64,000 bases of DNA, from positions 18,275,538 to 18,339,537 of the forward strand of contig OX421494.1 in the NCBI GenBank assembly GCA_949126835.1, written 5' to 3'. The number at the start of each line of letters is the position of its first letter. The stretch's first letter is position 1. A model generated the notes under the pieces. That model saw nothing but the letters and a program-made list of their open reading frames with translations. It did no database searches and was not told where the DNA came from. The position numbers and the translations under genes are program-made. The stretch is from Anisus vortex (Eukaryota; Mollusca; Gastropoda; Planorbidae). Positions 1-10,942 of this stretch are shown piece by piece.

Positions 1-1600
1 TTTTTTTATTTGCTTTTTTGTCCAGTGTTATTATGTATTTGTTATTACACAAGTTTTAAAGTATGTTTTATTTATTACACAAATTCAATTTATTTGTACT
101 GTGACCAACTTAATCATATACTGATATGATTAATAACACAGATTCTATATATTAGTTATACTAAAATGTGACCCAATGATAATCAAAGCTTGATGACTTA
201 CATGATTATTTGTTCACATTTATATTTTTATAGAGTTCGTCAAAGCTTGATGACTTATATGACTAGTCTCTTTCTTGATCTAATCACACTAAGTTCCTAC
301 GGTAGGACAATAAATGTGCAATGACAAAATAATGTATTTACTCACCATAAATTACTTGAGTCAAATGAAAGTTCAACTTCTGGACCACCCCAAAATTTAC
401 TATGTGTTACAAAGCTTATTTTATGACTATTTATACAATGTACTGAATCTGTATGTGCGCAATATTATGTTACCTCACAAGTATGTTATTGCATCTTTTA
501 AAAGAATTCAAAACTTAATTATATTATTTACAGTACTCCAAAGTTATTTGCATAATAAATTATTTGCTACTTTACAAATAATGCATATGAACACAAAAAA
601 CAAAATAATTGCTGCTTTAAATAGACAATACCAAGAGGAATTCAACCATAGAATTACAATATATAAACATTGACCAAACAAAATGATGTTTTAATAACAA
701 TACAACAATTATTTACGATCACAAACAAGACTTACACAGCTAACGACTATATTTGTAAATAAAACAAATATCCCTATAGAATCATCTACATTAAAACCTC
801 GAAAAGAAACAGAATTAGAGTAAAGACAGAAGTAAAAGTATTGAGGTCTTAACATAGACTACCTCCAACCTCCCACACATATATTGTATACATATAACAT
901 GAAATTATTATATTTAACAAAGTAATTACTGATAAAGAAAGGCAGTAATTACACATAAGAAAGAGGATATAGTAACGATCAGTGTCAGTTTCTTCAATGA
1001 CTTGATGTAACGATAGTAACGATCAGTGTCAGTTTCTTCAATGCCTTGATGTAATGTTAACACACTATTCCGACTATGACGAGTCTGAAAGTTTTACATA
1101 TCCATGTATGACTGGCATACGGTAGGCACACTATGACAATTGTGTGATCTGTCTTCACTTCACGTGAAATCTGCCATCTCCGATGAGAACTGGATATTTA
1201 AAATAGGTACTGTGTATATCACAAGATCTTTACATCTGACTTCCGGCTAATCTGTTTACTGACATTCAATGTCACGTCGGGATGTATATGTATAATAAAA
1301 CAATTAGTCAAAGTTGAAGTTGAACTGCAGTTATGTTGAAACAAGGAGACTTCCAATCACAACAGTGCGCCGCCATTTTGAATTTGTTAGTGCGCCATCT
1401 TGCTCTGATATAAAAATAAATTCAGTCACTGGTAGAATAAAATGTCTTTTCCTGTCTTAAAATTTTCAGATGACAAATGATTATTATTTATGAATTGACT
1501 TTATAATTGTCATTGCTGTTTGCTGTATCATTTTAGTACTCGAGCTTACAAGAAGTTGAAGTATACACTTGTAATAAAATATTCAGGGTCGGCAAATTTT
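1..1600. other. AT-rich intergenic DNA, no gene recognised
   Basis: No domain, splice-bounded exon or RNA gene is recognisable. A 119-codon ATG-started frame (314-673, +) is rich in Leu, Tyr, Asn and Ile, as expected for chance frames in AT-rich DNA, and has no recognisable motif. Two short local duplications are present: about 25 bp centred on AAAGCTTGATGACTTA at about 186 and 241, and a 44-bp tandem duplication starting at 971 and 1015 (AGTAACGATCAGTGTCAG). Confidence 0.6.
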
Positions 1601-2212
1601 TCATGCCCTGGGCCTCCACTGCATAGGACGTATTGTACGACGAACAAAAATTTTGATTTTTAGTACTTGCCAACGTTTTTTCTTTATGGTAGTTTCCGCT
1701 TGCCACCAGTTGTAAGTTGCTATTTAGTGACTGTTAGACAAATTCATTAACAATCTCTTCGAGGCTTTGACAAAGTTAATAACACTCTCCAGGAACAGTA
1801 AAATGTATAGATATAAATTTATTCACACACATATAATTTTATGTCCTCACAATTCATATGAATATCCATGCACAATGATATCTGTATATATATTCACTCA
1901 ATAGCAGTGCAATACACATAACATAATTTACAGAATAGATTCACAGAGATCTCTCCTATTATCTCCATTACAAAATCTCCACATAAAAATACAGCTCCTC
2001 TCTCTACAAAAGCTCAATGCCCACTACCCTACCAATGTCAAGTCTCGTAACCTTTCCTCCGATCTTTTCTAACCTAACACGTGAATTAACACAACTGCGC
2101 AATTATTATAGTCTCCGTCTGCTTTTGCTAACCAAGGTCAAGGTCTACTCTTCTTTTCATTGGTTATCTCTCTTTGACCATAGACTATTTATTATGTTCT
2201 ATTTCAATCACT
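1601..2212. other. Intergenic or intronic DNA without recognisable content
   Basis: Mixed-composition DNA with no coding similarity. It lies downstream (on the minus strand) of the calcium-channel gamma-like exon, so it may belong to that gene's first intron. Short open frames here have no motif. Confidence 0.5.
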
Positions 2213-2580
2213 GACATTACGGATACATTTACCTGCGATTTTACGGATACATTTACCTGTGATATTACGGATACATTTGCCTGTAATATTACGGATACAT
2301 TTACCTGGTATATTACGGATATATTTACCTGTGATATTACGGATACATTTACCTGTGATATTACGGATTTATTTACCTGTGATGGTACGGATACATTTAC
2401 CTGTGATGGTACGGATACATTTACCTGTGATATTACGAATGCATTTACTTGTGTTGGTACGAATACATTTACCTGTGATATTACTAATACATTTACCTGT
2501 GATGGTACGGATACATTTACCTGTGATATTACGGATACATTTACCTGTGACATTTATTACATATACATTTACCTGTGTTA
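2213..2580. repeat. 24-bp minisatellite, about 15 copies
   Basis: The unit contains ATTACGGATACATTTACCTG and repeats every 24 bp with scattered substitutions (GATATT versus GATGGT variants, one TGCCTG variant). Because 24 is divisible by three and the unit lacks stops in several frames, both strands show long artificial open frames (for example DTFTCDIT and VNVSVISQ repeats). It begins about 45 bp inside the first intron of the calcium-channel gamma-like gene on the minus strand. Not considered coding. Confidence 0.93.
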
Positions 2581-2626
2581 TTACAGACACCTATGCTACG
2601 CGACGTAACAAAATCATGACACTCAC

Positions 2627-2843
2627 CTGATTCCGAGATCATGCAAAATCTCCAGAGCCCTGTCCAAACCACGAGCCACTGGGACATATTCAATGACTGG
2701 CTCTCGTCCACTATGGTCGTGGGGAACTTTTCCCGCGTGAACAGCCAGGCGTCCGTGGACACAGCCAGGGCAAAGAGACCGACAGACAGGCCTCCCAGAA
2801 TGAAGGAAAGGACGGTCAATTTGTACACTGTCAGGAGGTTCAT
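2627..2843 (-). CDS. Voltage-gated calcium channel gamma / TARP-like protein, first coding exon
   Basis: Seventy-two codons plus one base, read from ATG at 2843 down to a perfect donor (CAG|GTGAGT, intron starting at 2626). An in-frame TAA lies six bases upstream of the ATG, and A occupies -3, so the start is well defined. Visible features: a hydrophobic first membrane segment at about residues 8-28; AVSTDAWL just outside it (residues 27-34), matching the STDYWL-type motif of gamma subunits; a glycosylation sequon N52-M-S; and the family hallmark GLWRFC (62-67), the W-GLW-C signature of the claudin/PMP22/gamma fold. Family members are four-pass membrane proteins that modulate calcium channels or traffic AMPA-type glutamate receptors. 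The spacing looks closer to the gamma-5/7 branch than to claudins, but one exon cannot settle the subtype. The rest of the gene lies off the left edge or is not recognisable. The frame continues past the donor into the minisatellite, which I regard as read-through of intron. Confidence 0.85.
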
Positions 2844-3530
2844 GATTTATGCAGATCATGGCCTGGTCTCCCTGTCATTTCCTTACTGGGCGTTAGATGA
2901 CTTCCGGTCGCCACCATTACTGAACAGAACCGTCTGCCTGGAATAGATAAAACATCGAATTTAAAGTCGCTGTTGTTACTTTTGAGTATACAAATAGAGT
3001 TACATTGGTTTCGATTGACCCAAAATACACCACAGTGAGACAGTTATGCGGAATCAAACTGATGCCGAGAAGGCGAAAGAAATATTACAAAGTCTTTTTC
3101 GGGGGCCTTTCTAATAGAGTTCAACTCTGCCACAAATTTCGAGATCAGTTTTCCGGAAACAGAGACTTTTGGCGTTCACCTGTGCCATCTTCACTGCGCG
3201 TGGCCAGCTCGTCCCAGGCCAAAGACAAAGGAAAGGAAACACCGGGCCTAATCGCCACTTTGAAGATGGCCTGCAGTTTCCCATGCCTAATTAGCAAATA
3301 GAACGATTCAGGTCATAAGAATGCATTTACTGCACAAATACTAAACGAAAGACGTTCTGGTCACTCACGATGGGAATAAACAGACAATGTCACAATTTCA
3401 TAGAGATCATGGAACAAACGATATTATTTTATATTATAATACAAAATATAAATGATTTTTATCATTTACGCAAACCTACGTAAATGTAATATAATGTCTA
3501 CCAAAATATAGACTTTCATGCTTATAAAGC
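2844..3530 (-). other. Upstream region of the calcium-channel gamma-like gene
   Basis: This stretch immediately precedes the start codon of the gamma-like gene. About 2844-3300 is noticeably less AT-rich than its surroundings, which fits a 5' untranslated region or promoter. No TATA box at a convincing distance and no upstream exon could be defined. A plus-strand open frame across 3005-3301 lacks an ATG and any motif, so it is not reported as a gene. Confidence 0.4.
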
Positions 3531-3534
3531 CATT

Positions 3535-4134
3535 GACAAGTCTTACTGAGGTGCGACCTTTTGAACTGGGATAAGCGTGAACTTCCGGTGAAATTTACCG
3601 CCATTTTCGTAAATAAAAACCATGCTTTTGGTGCTGTTTGACAATTGATTTCAACATCGACAGCCAGTTTGGGTATTTTAGAAATATACAACGGCTACAA
3701 GATTAGTTACGAGGAATCCGTTTTTAACATCAAAAGTGAGTAGGCGATAATTAATACTCATAGTGTTAGTCGCGTTTGGTTAAATTTAGCTTTTGTTTAT
3801 AAAATAAGTTAGTCAAGAGTTGCGTCCTTGGTAATTAAAAAAACACATTGCGGAAATTCATAAAAACAACAACACGAAAATTCTTTTGCATCAAGCAATT
3901 AGTTTGGGATTATAAATAGGTGATTCTTCAAATCTGACATTCACAATCAATCGTTTTCTTTTGGCGCCGTCTTTTTGGAAATGAAATAAAATTTAATTCT
4001 CTATATATTTTCGTAGCCTACAACCAGTAACATAGCACACATGGCAGACATGTTTTTTTTTATAATGTGATCGAATCAACCGGAAAAGTTTTTTCTTGTG
4101 AACTTTTATGCATGCATACACGTTAAGACTTGTC
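3535..4134 (+). mobile_element. THAP-type MITE family, copy A
   Basis: A 600-bp element with terminal inverted repeats: GACAAGTCTTA at the left and TAAGACTTGTC at the right, extended by TT/AA outside. The interior is nearly identical to copy B (35456-36054). Reading inward from the right end on the minus strand there is a decayed version of the THAP-like start seen in copy D. Here the initial ATG lies near 4050, but small indels break the frame and the cysteine segment CYVTGC falls in another frame. No clear 8-bp target duplication is visible. Confidence 0.85.
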
Positions 4135-4282
4135 AATACGCTAACTTTTATTATTGTCATGATCCACTCAGACTTCTGATCACTCAAGCACATTTTTCAA
4201 AAGTAATTAGAAAACTCTTTCTAGTTTAACTATTAAAAACAAGATTTCTACAATGTGGCCAGTATGCAGTGTTTTAAATATA

Positions 4283-4502
4283 TTAGTTTGTGTATATTTA
4301 TTGTCTCCCTGTAATTATTACCTCACTTAGTTTGTGTGTATTTATTGTCTTCCTGTAATTATTACCTCACTTAGTTTGTGTATATTTATTGTCTCCCTGT
4401 AATTATTACCTCACTTAGTTTGTGTGTATTTATTGTCTTCCTGTAATTATTACCTCACTTAGTTTGTGTATATTTATTGTCTCCCTGTAATTATTACCTC
4501 AC
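4283..4502. repeat. 44-bp tandem repeat, 5 copies with alternating variants
   Basis: Five head-to-tail copies begin at 4283, 4327, 4371, 4415 and 4459, each starting TTAGTTTGTG and ending TTACCTCAC. Copies 1, 3 and 5 carry TATATTTATTGTCTCCC and copies 2 and 4 carry TGTATTTATTGTCTTCC. The array therefore looks amplified as an 88-bp dimer. It abuts a SINE at 4519. Confidence 0.95.
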
Positions 4503-4518
4503 TTAGTTCTGCAATATT

Positions 4519-4780
4519 GGACACGGTGGCCAAGCGGCAGCGCGTTCGACTGGCGTTCCGAAGGTTTTGGGTTCGAATACTGGTGAAGGCTAGGATTTGT
4601 TCCCGGGACTGGATGGTGTCTAACCAGCTCTGATGGGTACCTGACATTAGTTTGTGTAAAGCAAAGGCGGCTGGACAGTATGCTGGCCACGCATCGCCTA
4701 GTATGCCTTGGCCACAGAATTTGGTGAACGATCTTTACCGGCCCAATGATCAGTTTAGTCCGAAGGGTACTTTACTTTAC
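4519..4780 (+). mobile_element. tRNA-derived SINE (family 1), full-length copy
   Basis: The head resembles a tRNA gene: A-box-like TGGCCAAGCGG (4527-4537) and B-box-like GGTTCGAATAC (4570-4580), 33 bp apart, as in RNA polymerase III type-2 promoters. A conserved non-tRNA body follows (ACCAGCTCTGATGGGTAC, AAAGGCGGCTGG, TGATCAGTTT), ending with GTACTTTACTTTAC. The same body recurs at 22031, 34893, 38418, 47470 and, in part, 56031. That repetition shows a dispersed SINE rather than a functional tRNA gene. Confidence 0.85.
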
Positions 4781-5072
4781 CCAGGATCTTTGATACGCCA
4801 GCCAGCAAGCGTGCGCCTGTCGGTAGTCATACGGTAAGTTTATTGTTATTAATATAACTAATTGCATTCTTTTTGGTGTCATAGGGTTTTGATTGCATTA
4901 ACTCTTTTGAGTAAGACCAGACATTGTCTTTGAACATAGAATATTGTCAACTTATTGTTTATAGTAAGTGAGTATTTACCTTTAATTTTTTTTTCTAAAC
5001 ACAATGTTGTTATTTTAATCTGGTAACGCCTTTATAGTTGGGTTGTTTGTTTGTTTTGGTTTGTCGTCTAAT
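4781..5072. other. AT-rich DNA without recognisable content
   Basis: Nothing identifiable between the SINE and the hAT-like element starting at 5073. Confidence 0.4.
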
Positions 5073-6838
5073 CAGTAGTGTAGCCAGGGGGCGGGGGAGA
5101 GAGCAGAGGGAGCGGCAGCTCCCCCTACGACAAATTTGAAAAAAAAATGGCCAATTCGGGGAAAAAATTATTTTTATTAATAATTTTAACAAGCCACGAA
5201 GCACAATTTATGCTGTTTCTAATTTTATTCTTTAAATTGCATTTCAACAATTTAATTTATTACAATCATTTTGAATCATTCATCGTGCCAACAGCGTGAA
5301 AGTCAAACTGATCAACTGTATTATTTTTATGGATAATTTATTAAGTGCCGTAACAAGACCAAAAGAAAAGGATCGTAATAGAGAAAATCATTAAAGCGTT
5401 TTATATTTAATAAAAAATGAACCTGTTTGTTATTATCAGCTTTAAAAAAAAATCCATTCGATTCGTAACTCCAAATTGCATTACAGAACTTACACATTAA
5501 TAGTTATCAAGATTTGAATTTAGTTGTCAAGAATTTATTCTAGTCATAGATATAAAGTCTATGTTTATGATCTCAAAATAACTGAGATATCATATTATTT
5601 TAGTACATCTCATACATATTATCAATTTTATGGAAGATATACTAAATAATTAAACAAACTGGGTAGTTATTTTAATGCTTAAACATGTACATTTATATTC
5701 TTTAGTCATAAAATATTTATATAATTTTCAATTATCTTGTGTAATTTGATCATTTTAAAGTTATAAATTGTTAGCCATTTTTTTTTAAAGGAAACAAAAA
5801 AGAAACATATTAGAAATAGTAATGTAAAGAAAACTGGTAAATTATCTCCCTTCAAGTAAATTCTCCAAATTTGATGCTAGTGATATCAAACGAGTTAATT
5901 TTTTTAATATAGATCTAACTAGTCTAGTGAACTTCTGAAAATGCTTATCTATCTTAATTTGTCTTAAATTAGGGAAAGAATTAAATGTTTTGAAATTGAT
6001 TTCACGAAAAGATATGCCCAGTTTCAATGCAAATCCATTCCAGTTGCCCAACACTTCAAGTGCTTTTGGACCCCGTCTTGTAAATGGAAGTTTAACTCAC
6101 TAAAACGTGTCGCCATGTCATTCAGAAACATTGGCTTCAACAGTCAATTCCCCTAATTCAATAAGGGATTTTTTCCCCATTAAGATACATCTTTATTGCT
6201 TCCATACAAGAAAAGAATCTATCCAAGACTTTATCTATACTCCGTATGACTTTCTTCTAGAAGAGATTTGGAAACTATACAATTGACTATCTTAACAAGA
6301 GATTCAATCACAGAATGCAAGTCCAATGACGGGAGCTTTGCATACAAAGATTCCTGAACTGAAACAGTCCAGAGTGGTTTCCATGTAGTTCGCCATGCAG
6401 CACCCATTAAATATGCTGACATACGTTGTTTTCACTTGCATTAAACAATATTCTTGGAGGTCTTTCGCGTGCCACTGAAAATCGTTCTGTGGGCCAAGTC
6501 TGGCACGCGTTCCTTAGGTTGCCGACCCCTGCAACAGAGCATTCGCGTTGATTCTATAAAAATGTTCGATACTAGATGTTCATCCCGAAAATGAGCAGTA
6601 GATGCAATCAATTTTGCAGAAATTCCCGTCACTATTAGCTGCTAGAAAAAGAATCGTGAATGGTTAAATAAAAACTGCACTATTATACAGTGTGTGTATC
6701 CTGAGGCATAGGGTTTTCTTATAACACTTGATACGTACAAATTCTTAGATATTCTATTAATCTGGAAAAATTGCTAAAAGTGGGGCCTTTTCCCTAAAAT
6801 TTCGCTATCCATAGCGTGAAAACCTGGCTACGCCATAG
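5073..6838. mobile_element. hAT-like element with imperfect inverted ends (outer element)
   Basis: The left end reads CAGTAGTGTAGCCAGG and the right end, reverse-complemented, CTATGGCGTAGCCAGG. The flanks CGTCTAAT (5065-5072) and CGTCTGAT (6839-6846) match at seven of eight positions, as expected for an ageing 8-bp hAT target duplication. The 1766-bp interior contains a second hAT fragment (5268-6531), so either this older element was invaded or the two share ancestry. Confidence 0.65.
5268..6531 (-). mobile_element. hAT element fragment with transposase remains
   Basis: The right end is a complete hAT terminus, GGTTGCCGACCCCTG, identical in reverse complement to the start of the 31454-33744 element. 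The left part (from about 5268, ATCATTCATCGTGCCAAC) is homologous to 62919 onward and to the far end of the 31454 element, but lacks its terminal repeat. Minus-strand frames at about 6422-6231 and 6054-5842 have a composition reminiscent of degraded GTF2IRD2/ZBED-type hAT transposase (for example KIVNCIVSKSLLEES). This coding assignment is tentative because no catalytic motif is visible. Confidence 0.6.
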
Positions 6839-7740
6839 CGTCTGATATAAAAAAAAAATCTATTTTGTTACGGCCGCTGTAAACGATTCACTTCAAAGAA
6901 TTATAAATAGGCCTACATGTTCAATTGAGGTTGAAATATATTTATTCGTTTTTTTTTATTCAAATTTGTATCCAGGTGATTTCATTCTTCAAACTCTTCC
7001 TAGCAGGCACAACACGTCGTATCGACGGGATGAAATAACTTGATTTCCACGTCGATACAACGTGGTCCGCCCTCCGTATTCGTTATATTTATTTATGCTA
7101 TTTTTTTTTAAACCTTTGATTGTCTATGGAACTTTAATATCATCCTAAAAACTAACCCTTTGTTTTTCTGACATCAGCGAACCCGAGAATTACCGAGACC
7201 ATTGCAAAATGAAGAATGATGTATTTCGTCATATGTTTCGTCCCACCACTCTCCCCCTCCATCAGATCTATATCATATATCTACCCATCAGTAACTGTAT
7301 AATCAATTTCACTTTCTATGGTTTGTGTGTGGCTGGTAAGTAAGTATACATGTTCAGGGCCACGCAACGGGAATTCCACGTGACGATAACTGCGACGTCT
7401 TTGAAGGTGCGTGATGAATCGTGATTGGTTAAAAAAAATAAAACATTCACAAAGCTTCAAATAAAAAATAAAATAAAAACAATACTTTACCACCGTCTAT
7501 TTTTAAAATGAAAAATATAGAAGTGAGTGTTAGAATTAGGGAAACGTGTAGGGATGAAGAGAGTGATCGAAACAGAGATAGAGAGAAAAAAATGGAGGGT
7601 GGGGGGGAGAAATAATCTTTGAATCTTGTATTGTAATCGATTTCTCAATATGATAAGTTTCAATTTAAATACAAATTGTGTCTGTCAACACTTTTGATTT
7701 CCATGAGATTTTACATGATAGGAATTCAGATATCAGCTAT
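6839..7740. other. Intergenic DNA with one foldback copy
   Basis: No coding similarity. It contains the shorter copy of the hairpin family (7003-7075), a G/A-rich patch near 7560-7610 and otherwise AT-rich sequence. Confidence 0.4.
7003..7075. mobile_element. Short foldback (hairpin) element, diverged copy
   Basis: The left arm GCAGGCACAACACGTCGTAT and the right arm (CGTCGATACAACGTGG) pair imperfectly around a short loop. The left arm is the same sequence as the near-perfect hairpin at 8551-8643, so this is a second, more degraded copy 1.5 kb away. Confidence 0.7.
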
Positions 7741-8345
7741 ACTCTGAATTATACACTCAGTTATACACTGAATTATACACTCAGTTATACACTGAATTAT
7801 ACACTCAGTTATACACTGAATTATACACTCAGTTATACACTGAATTAGACACTCAGTTATACACTAATTTATACACTCATACACTGAATTATACACTCAG
7901 TTATACACTGAATTATACACTCAGTTATACACTGAATTAGACACTCAGTTATACACTAATTTATACACTCATACACTGAATTATAAACTCAGTTATACAC
8001 TGAATTATACACTCAGTTATACACTGAATTAGACACTCAGTTATACACTAATTTATACACTCATACACTGAATTATACACTCAGTTATACACTGAATTAT
8101 ACACTCAGTTATACACTGAATTAGACACTCAGTTATACACTGAATTATACACCTTATACAATCATCTATACACTGAGTAAAACATTCAGTTATATACTCA
8201 ATCAGTTATAAAATCGGCTAAGTTGAGCTCTCGGTTATACATTTATACACTCGTTTATTTATACACTTAGCTTTGTACTCAATTATTTATATACTTAGTT
8301 GCAAACTCAGATAGTCGTGCACTGTAATACACAGTACTCAATAGT
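7741..8345. repeat. 12/24-bp satellite with a 92-bp higher-order period, decaying rightwards
   Basis: The array is built from TATACACTCAGT and TATACACTGAAT 12-mers. A diagnostic TAGACACTCAG variant recurs at 7846, 7938, 8030 and 8122, giving an exact 92-bp higher-order repeat that also contains the CACTAATTTATACACTCATACACT interruption. From about 8160 the units become progressively degenerate and fade out by about 8345. Confidence 0.92.
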
Positions 8346-8550
8346 ACTCAATAATCATGTAATTATTTAGGATTAAATTGAAAAAAAAAACATATTTAGG
8401 TGGATAAAAAATTTTACTTTTTAAATGCAAACTTTTACAGAAAACACACACAGAGACAAACTCAGACAATGAAATCAAAATAAGCTCCACGAAACAATAA
8501 CAATCCCAAGACAGCTTTTAGCCAGGTCCCAGACTACAATCAATTACCTA
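8346..8550. other. AT-rich spacer
   Basis: No recognisable feature between the satellite tail and the hairpin element. Confidence 0.4.
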
Positions 8551-8643
8551 GCGGGCACAACACGTCGTATCGACGGGAAAAAAAACATATTTTCCACGTG
8601 GTTTCCATGTTTTTTTCCCGTCGATACGACGTGGTGTGCCCGC
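8551..8643. mobile_element. Near-perfect foldback hairpin element
   Basis: The 27-nt arms GCGGGCACAACACGTCGTAT(CGACGGG) and their reverse complement pair with one mismatch. Pairing continues through an A-run/T-run to about 40 nt with one bulge, leaving a loop of under 20 nt containing the palindrome CCACGTGG. A diverged copy lies at 7003-7075, so this is a dispersed miniature foldback element and not a unique regulatory stem. No target duplication could be defined. Confidence 0.85.
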
Positions 8644-9345
8644 CGGTTAAACAGTATAGTCAATGGTCCATACTCCACCCACTCTGAGCTACATACTTAA
8701 ATATATTATATATATATCTATATATATCTATATATAATTATCGAAGTACATCAACAAGTCGTCAGAAGTCAATTAAACTACCCGATCAATCAAATAAAGA
8801 GACATTTTCCAAAACAAGAATTGATTTCTTTGATCATATTCTCACCAATCTGATGACTTTTTTCACACTATGGTGCATAATGGTGTTACTTGAAGCAGTA
8901 ATTCTCATTTCCACGACCTGTATCTACATCTCTCTATCTCGCTGTCTCTTTCTCTTTCTCTCTCTCTCTCTCTCTCCCTCTCTCTCTCTCTTACACACAC
9001 ACTCTCTTTTTGTTGGAACTTTATCCCGCCGTCAATTTCGCTGTAACTAAATGAATATTGTCACATTGAATTACGTAACTCTCACAGTGTAGAATTAGGC
9101 CCAGAGGACAAGAGAGAACGTCCATGTTGTTCAATTTAATCTAAGGTGTATAGATCAAGTGGACAATAGCTACTCTTGACCATGGTAAACGTTAAATCCC
9201 CAGCACTAATCCGAGCAGGAACGTGTTAGGGCTTACGGAGAAGGATGGTGGTGGGGGGGTTGGCGGTAAATCTAAGTGCGAAGGCCACATAACTAAGTCT
9301 TCAGCGTTATCGTAAAGACTTTACATCTGCAAGTGCTGCATTGTA
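8644..9345. other. Intergenic DNA with simple repeats
   Basis: Contains an AT-rich TATA/TATC run (8699-8740) and a TC-rich block followed by ACAC (about 8930-9005). No gene is recognised. Confidence 0.5.
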
Positions 9346-9768
9346 CACGTAACTCAAATGAAATGCTATTGGTTGTTCATTGTACATCTGACAGAACTGA
9401 AATACTATTGGTTGTACATTTTACTGAACTGAAATACTATTGGTTGTACATTGTGCATGCGACTGAACTGAAATACTATTGGTTGTACATTGTGCATGCG
9501 ACTGAACTGAAATACTATTGGTTGTACATTGTGCATGTGACTGAACTGAAATACTATTGGTTGTACATTGTGCATGTGACTGAACTGAAATACTATTGGT
9601 TGTACATTGTGCATGTGACTGAACTGAAATAATATTGGTTGTACATTGTGCATGTGACTGAATTGAAATACTATTAGTTGTACATTGTACATGTGACTGA
9701 ACTGAAATACTATTGGTTGTGCATTGTACATGTGACTGAACTGAAATACTATTGGGTTGCACATTTTA
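9346..9768. repeat. 39-bp minisatellite, about 10 copies
   Basis: The unit begins GAACTGAAATACTATTGGTT and continues through GTACATTGTGCATG. The period is 39 bp, with one shorter (32-bp) step near the left edge. The period is a multiple of three, so frames stay open on both strands (repeats of ELKYYWLYIVH and of NVQPIVFQFSHMH). These are by-products of the array and are not proposed as genes. Confidence 0.94.
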
Positions 9769-10942
9769 CATAAGAAAAAAAGTACAAATCAGACGTCAGT
9801 AATTATATATCGCCCATTGAGAAGATATTTTGATATTTTAACACACATTTTACATCCCTCGAGTATAGGTGATAGTATATTAGAAGTACAGACAATAGTA
9901 TTGTAGAAGTATGGACAATATTATATAAATAAATATAAAATTTGTTTGAAAATGTATTTTCTACAAGATACATATAGTCAAGTACAGGCAATAGAAATGT
10001 TTTAAAAGTCTGAAAAATGCTGATTTAATTAGATGATATTCTTAAAAAAACTATTTGACGTTCAAATTACACTTTTCGTTTCCATGTTAGTCTGTGGGTT
10101 ATGAAGACGAAAAAAGAAAAGACAATTATTGCTATAAAGAAAATTGTAGATAATGAAAACTGTGGATACAGAAAATGTTGGAAATAGAAAAATGTTGGCA
10201 AAGAGCATTGTGCATAAAAAAGATTATGTATAAAGAAAATTGTGAAGATTTATTCAAAAACGTTCCCAGTAACGAATGAAGGCGCTCTAACCTATGAAAT
10301 GAGCAATATAAAATACTATGAACTATGAAATCTCTACGTCTAAATCAATCTACATTTTCTCAAGATTAAGAACCAAACATAAATATTATGTATCAAAGTT
10401 TAGATAGAAATTCGACTGATGACCCGAAGTAAATGTCAGTTTCGGCCGAAACCGAAAGCAAATCGATAGCTAACAGAAACTACACCGAAAAAGGCCATTT
10501 CGTCTACTTTCGGCGCCGAAAACGAAACCGAATTTCTGTCGGCCTCTACTTTTTTTTTATAACAAATTGTTGTTTTCAAGCATTAATATAACGCAGCAGA
10601 CTTTTAATCCAATCTTAGTGCTACGTGTAACTCCTAGCAACTGGCCTATAAATGAAGGACATGTGCACTGGCGGGAATTTTTTGGTGGAAAATCGCATGC
10701 AATTCTGTCACACAGAAGGTAAAAAAAAAATGTGAGAGCACTCTAATTGATGGGAGAGACGGAAAGTGTTGATCGATAAATGATGAGACAAAATACAACT
10801 TGACTTCAGTGAAACTTCCATTTAATAAATTAATTGATGCGAAATAGAACAAGATAGGTTTGTGATTGTGGGGAGGGAGGGGTGTATCTAAACGACGAAT
10901 GTGCGTTAAATTATAAAATGTATATTTCCCAGAAATATATAC
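9769..10942. other. AT-rich intergenic DNA
   Basis: No gene is recognised. Degenerate repeats of AAAGAAAATTGTGNAT type occur at about 10130-10250. A GA/TC-rich self-complementary patch around 10437-10530 contains TTTCGGCCGAAACCGAAA and GGCGCCGAAAACGAAACCGA and could be a transposon end, but no partner end was found. Confidence 0.4.

Noticed and set aside
314..673. 119-codon ATG open frame
   Set aside because: AT-rich composition, no motif and no splice or regulatory context. A chance frame is likely.
1588..1640. CAGGGTCGGCAAATTTTTC as a hAT end
   Set aside because: No matching second end or 8-bp duplication could be found.
2174..2630. Long open frames on both strands with TFTCDITD or SQVNVSVI repeats
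   Set aside because: Produced by a 24-bp tandem repeat whose period is a multiple of three. No start context, signal peptide or flanking exon supports a repeat protein.
3535..4134. 8-bp target duplication around the THAP-type MITEs
   Set aside because: I compared the immediate flanks of all six copies and found no consistent duplication of any length, so none is claimed.
4519..4590. Functional tRNA gene
   Set aside because: A- and B-box-like sequences exist, but the stems do not close into a proper acceptor arm and the unit recurs with a fixed non-tRNA body at several places, so it is a SINE head.
9333..9764. Open frames of ~100-119 codons with 13-residue repeats on both strands
   Set aside because: By-product of the 39-bp minisatellite. 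Both strands are open at once, which argues for composition rather than coding.
10410..10445. Possible hammerhead ribozyme core (CTGATGA followed by GAAG)
   Set aside because: The GAAA element and flanking helices required for a hammerhead fold are not present.
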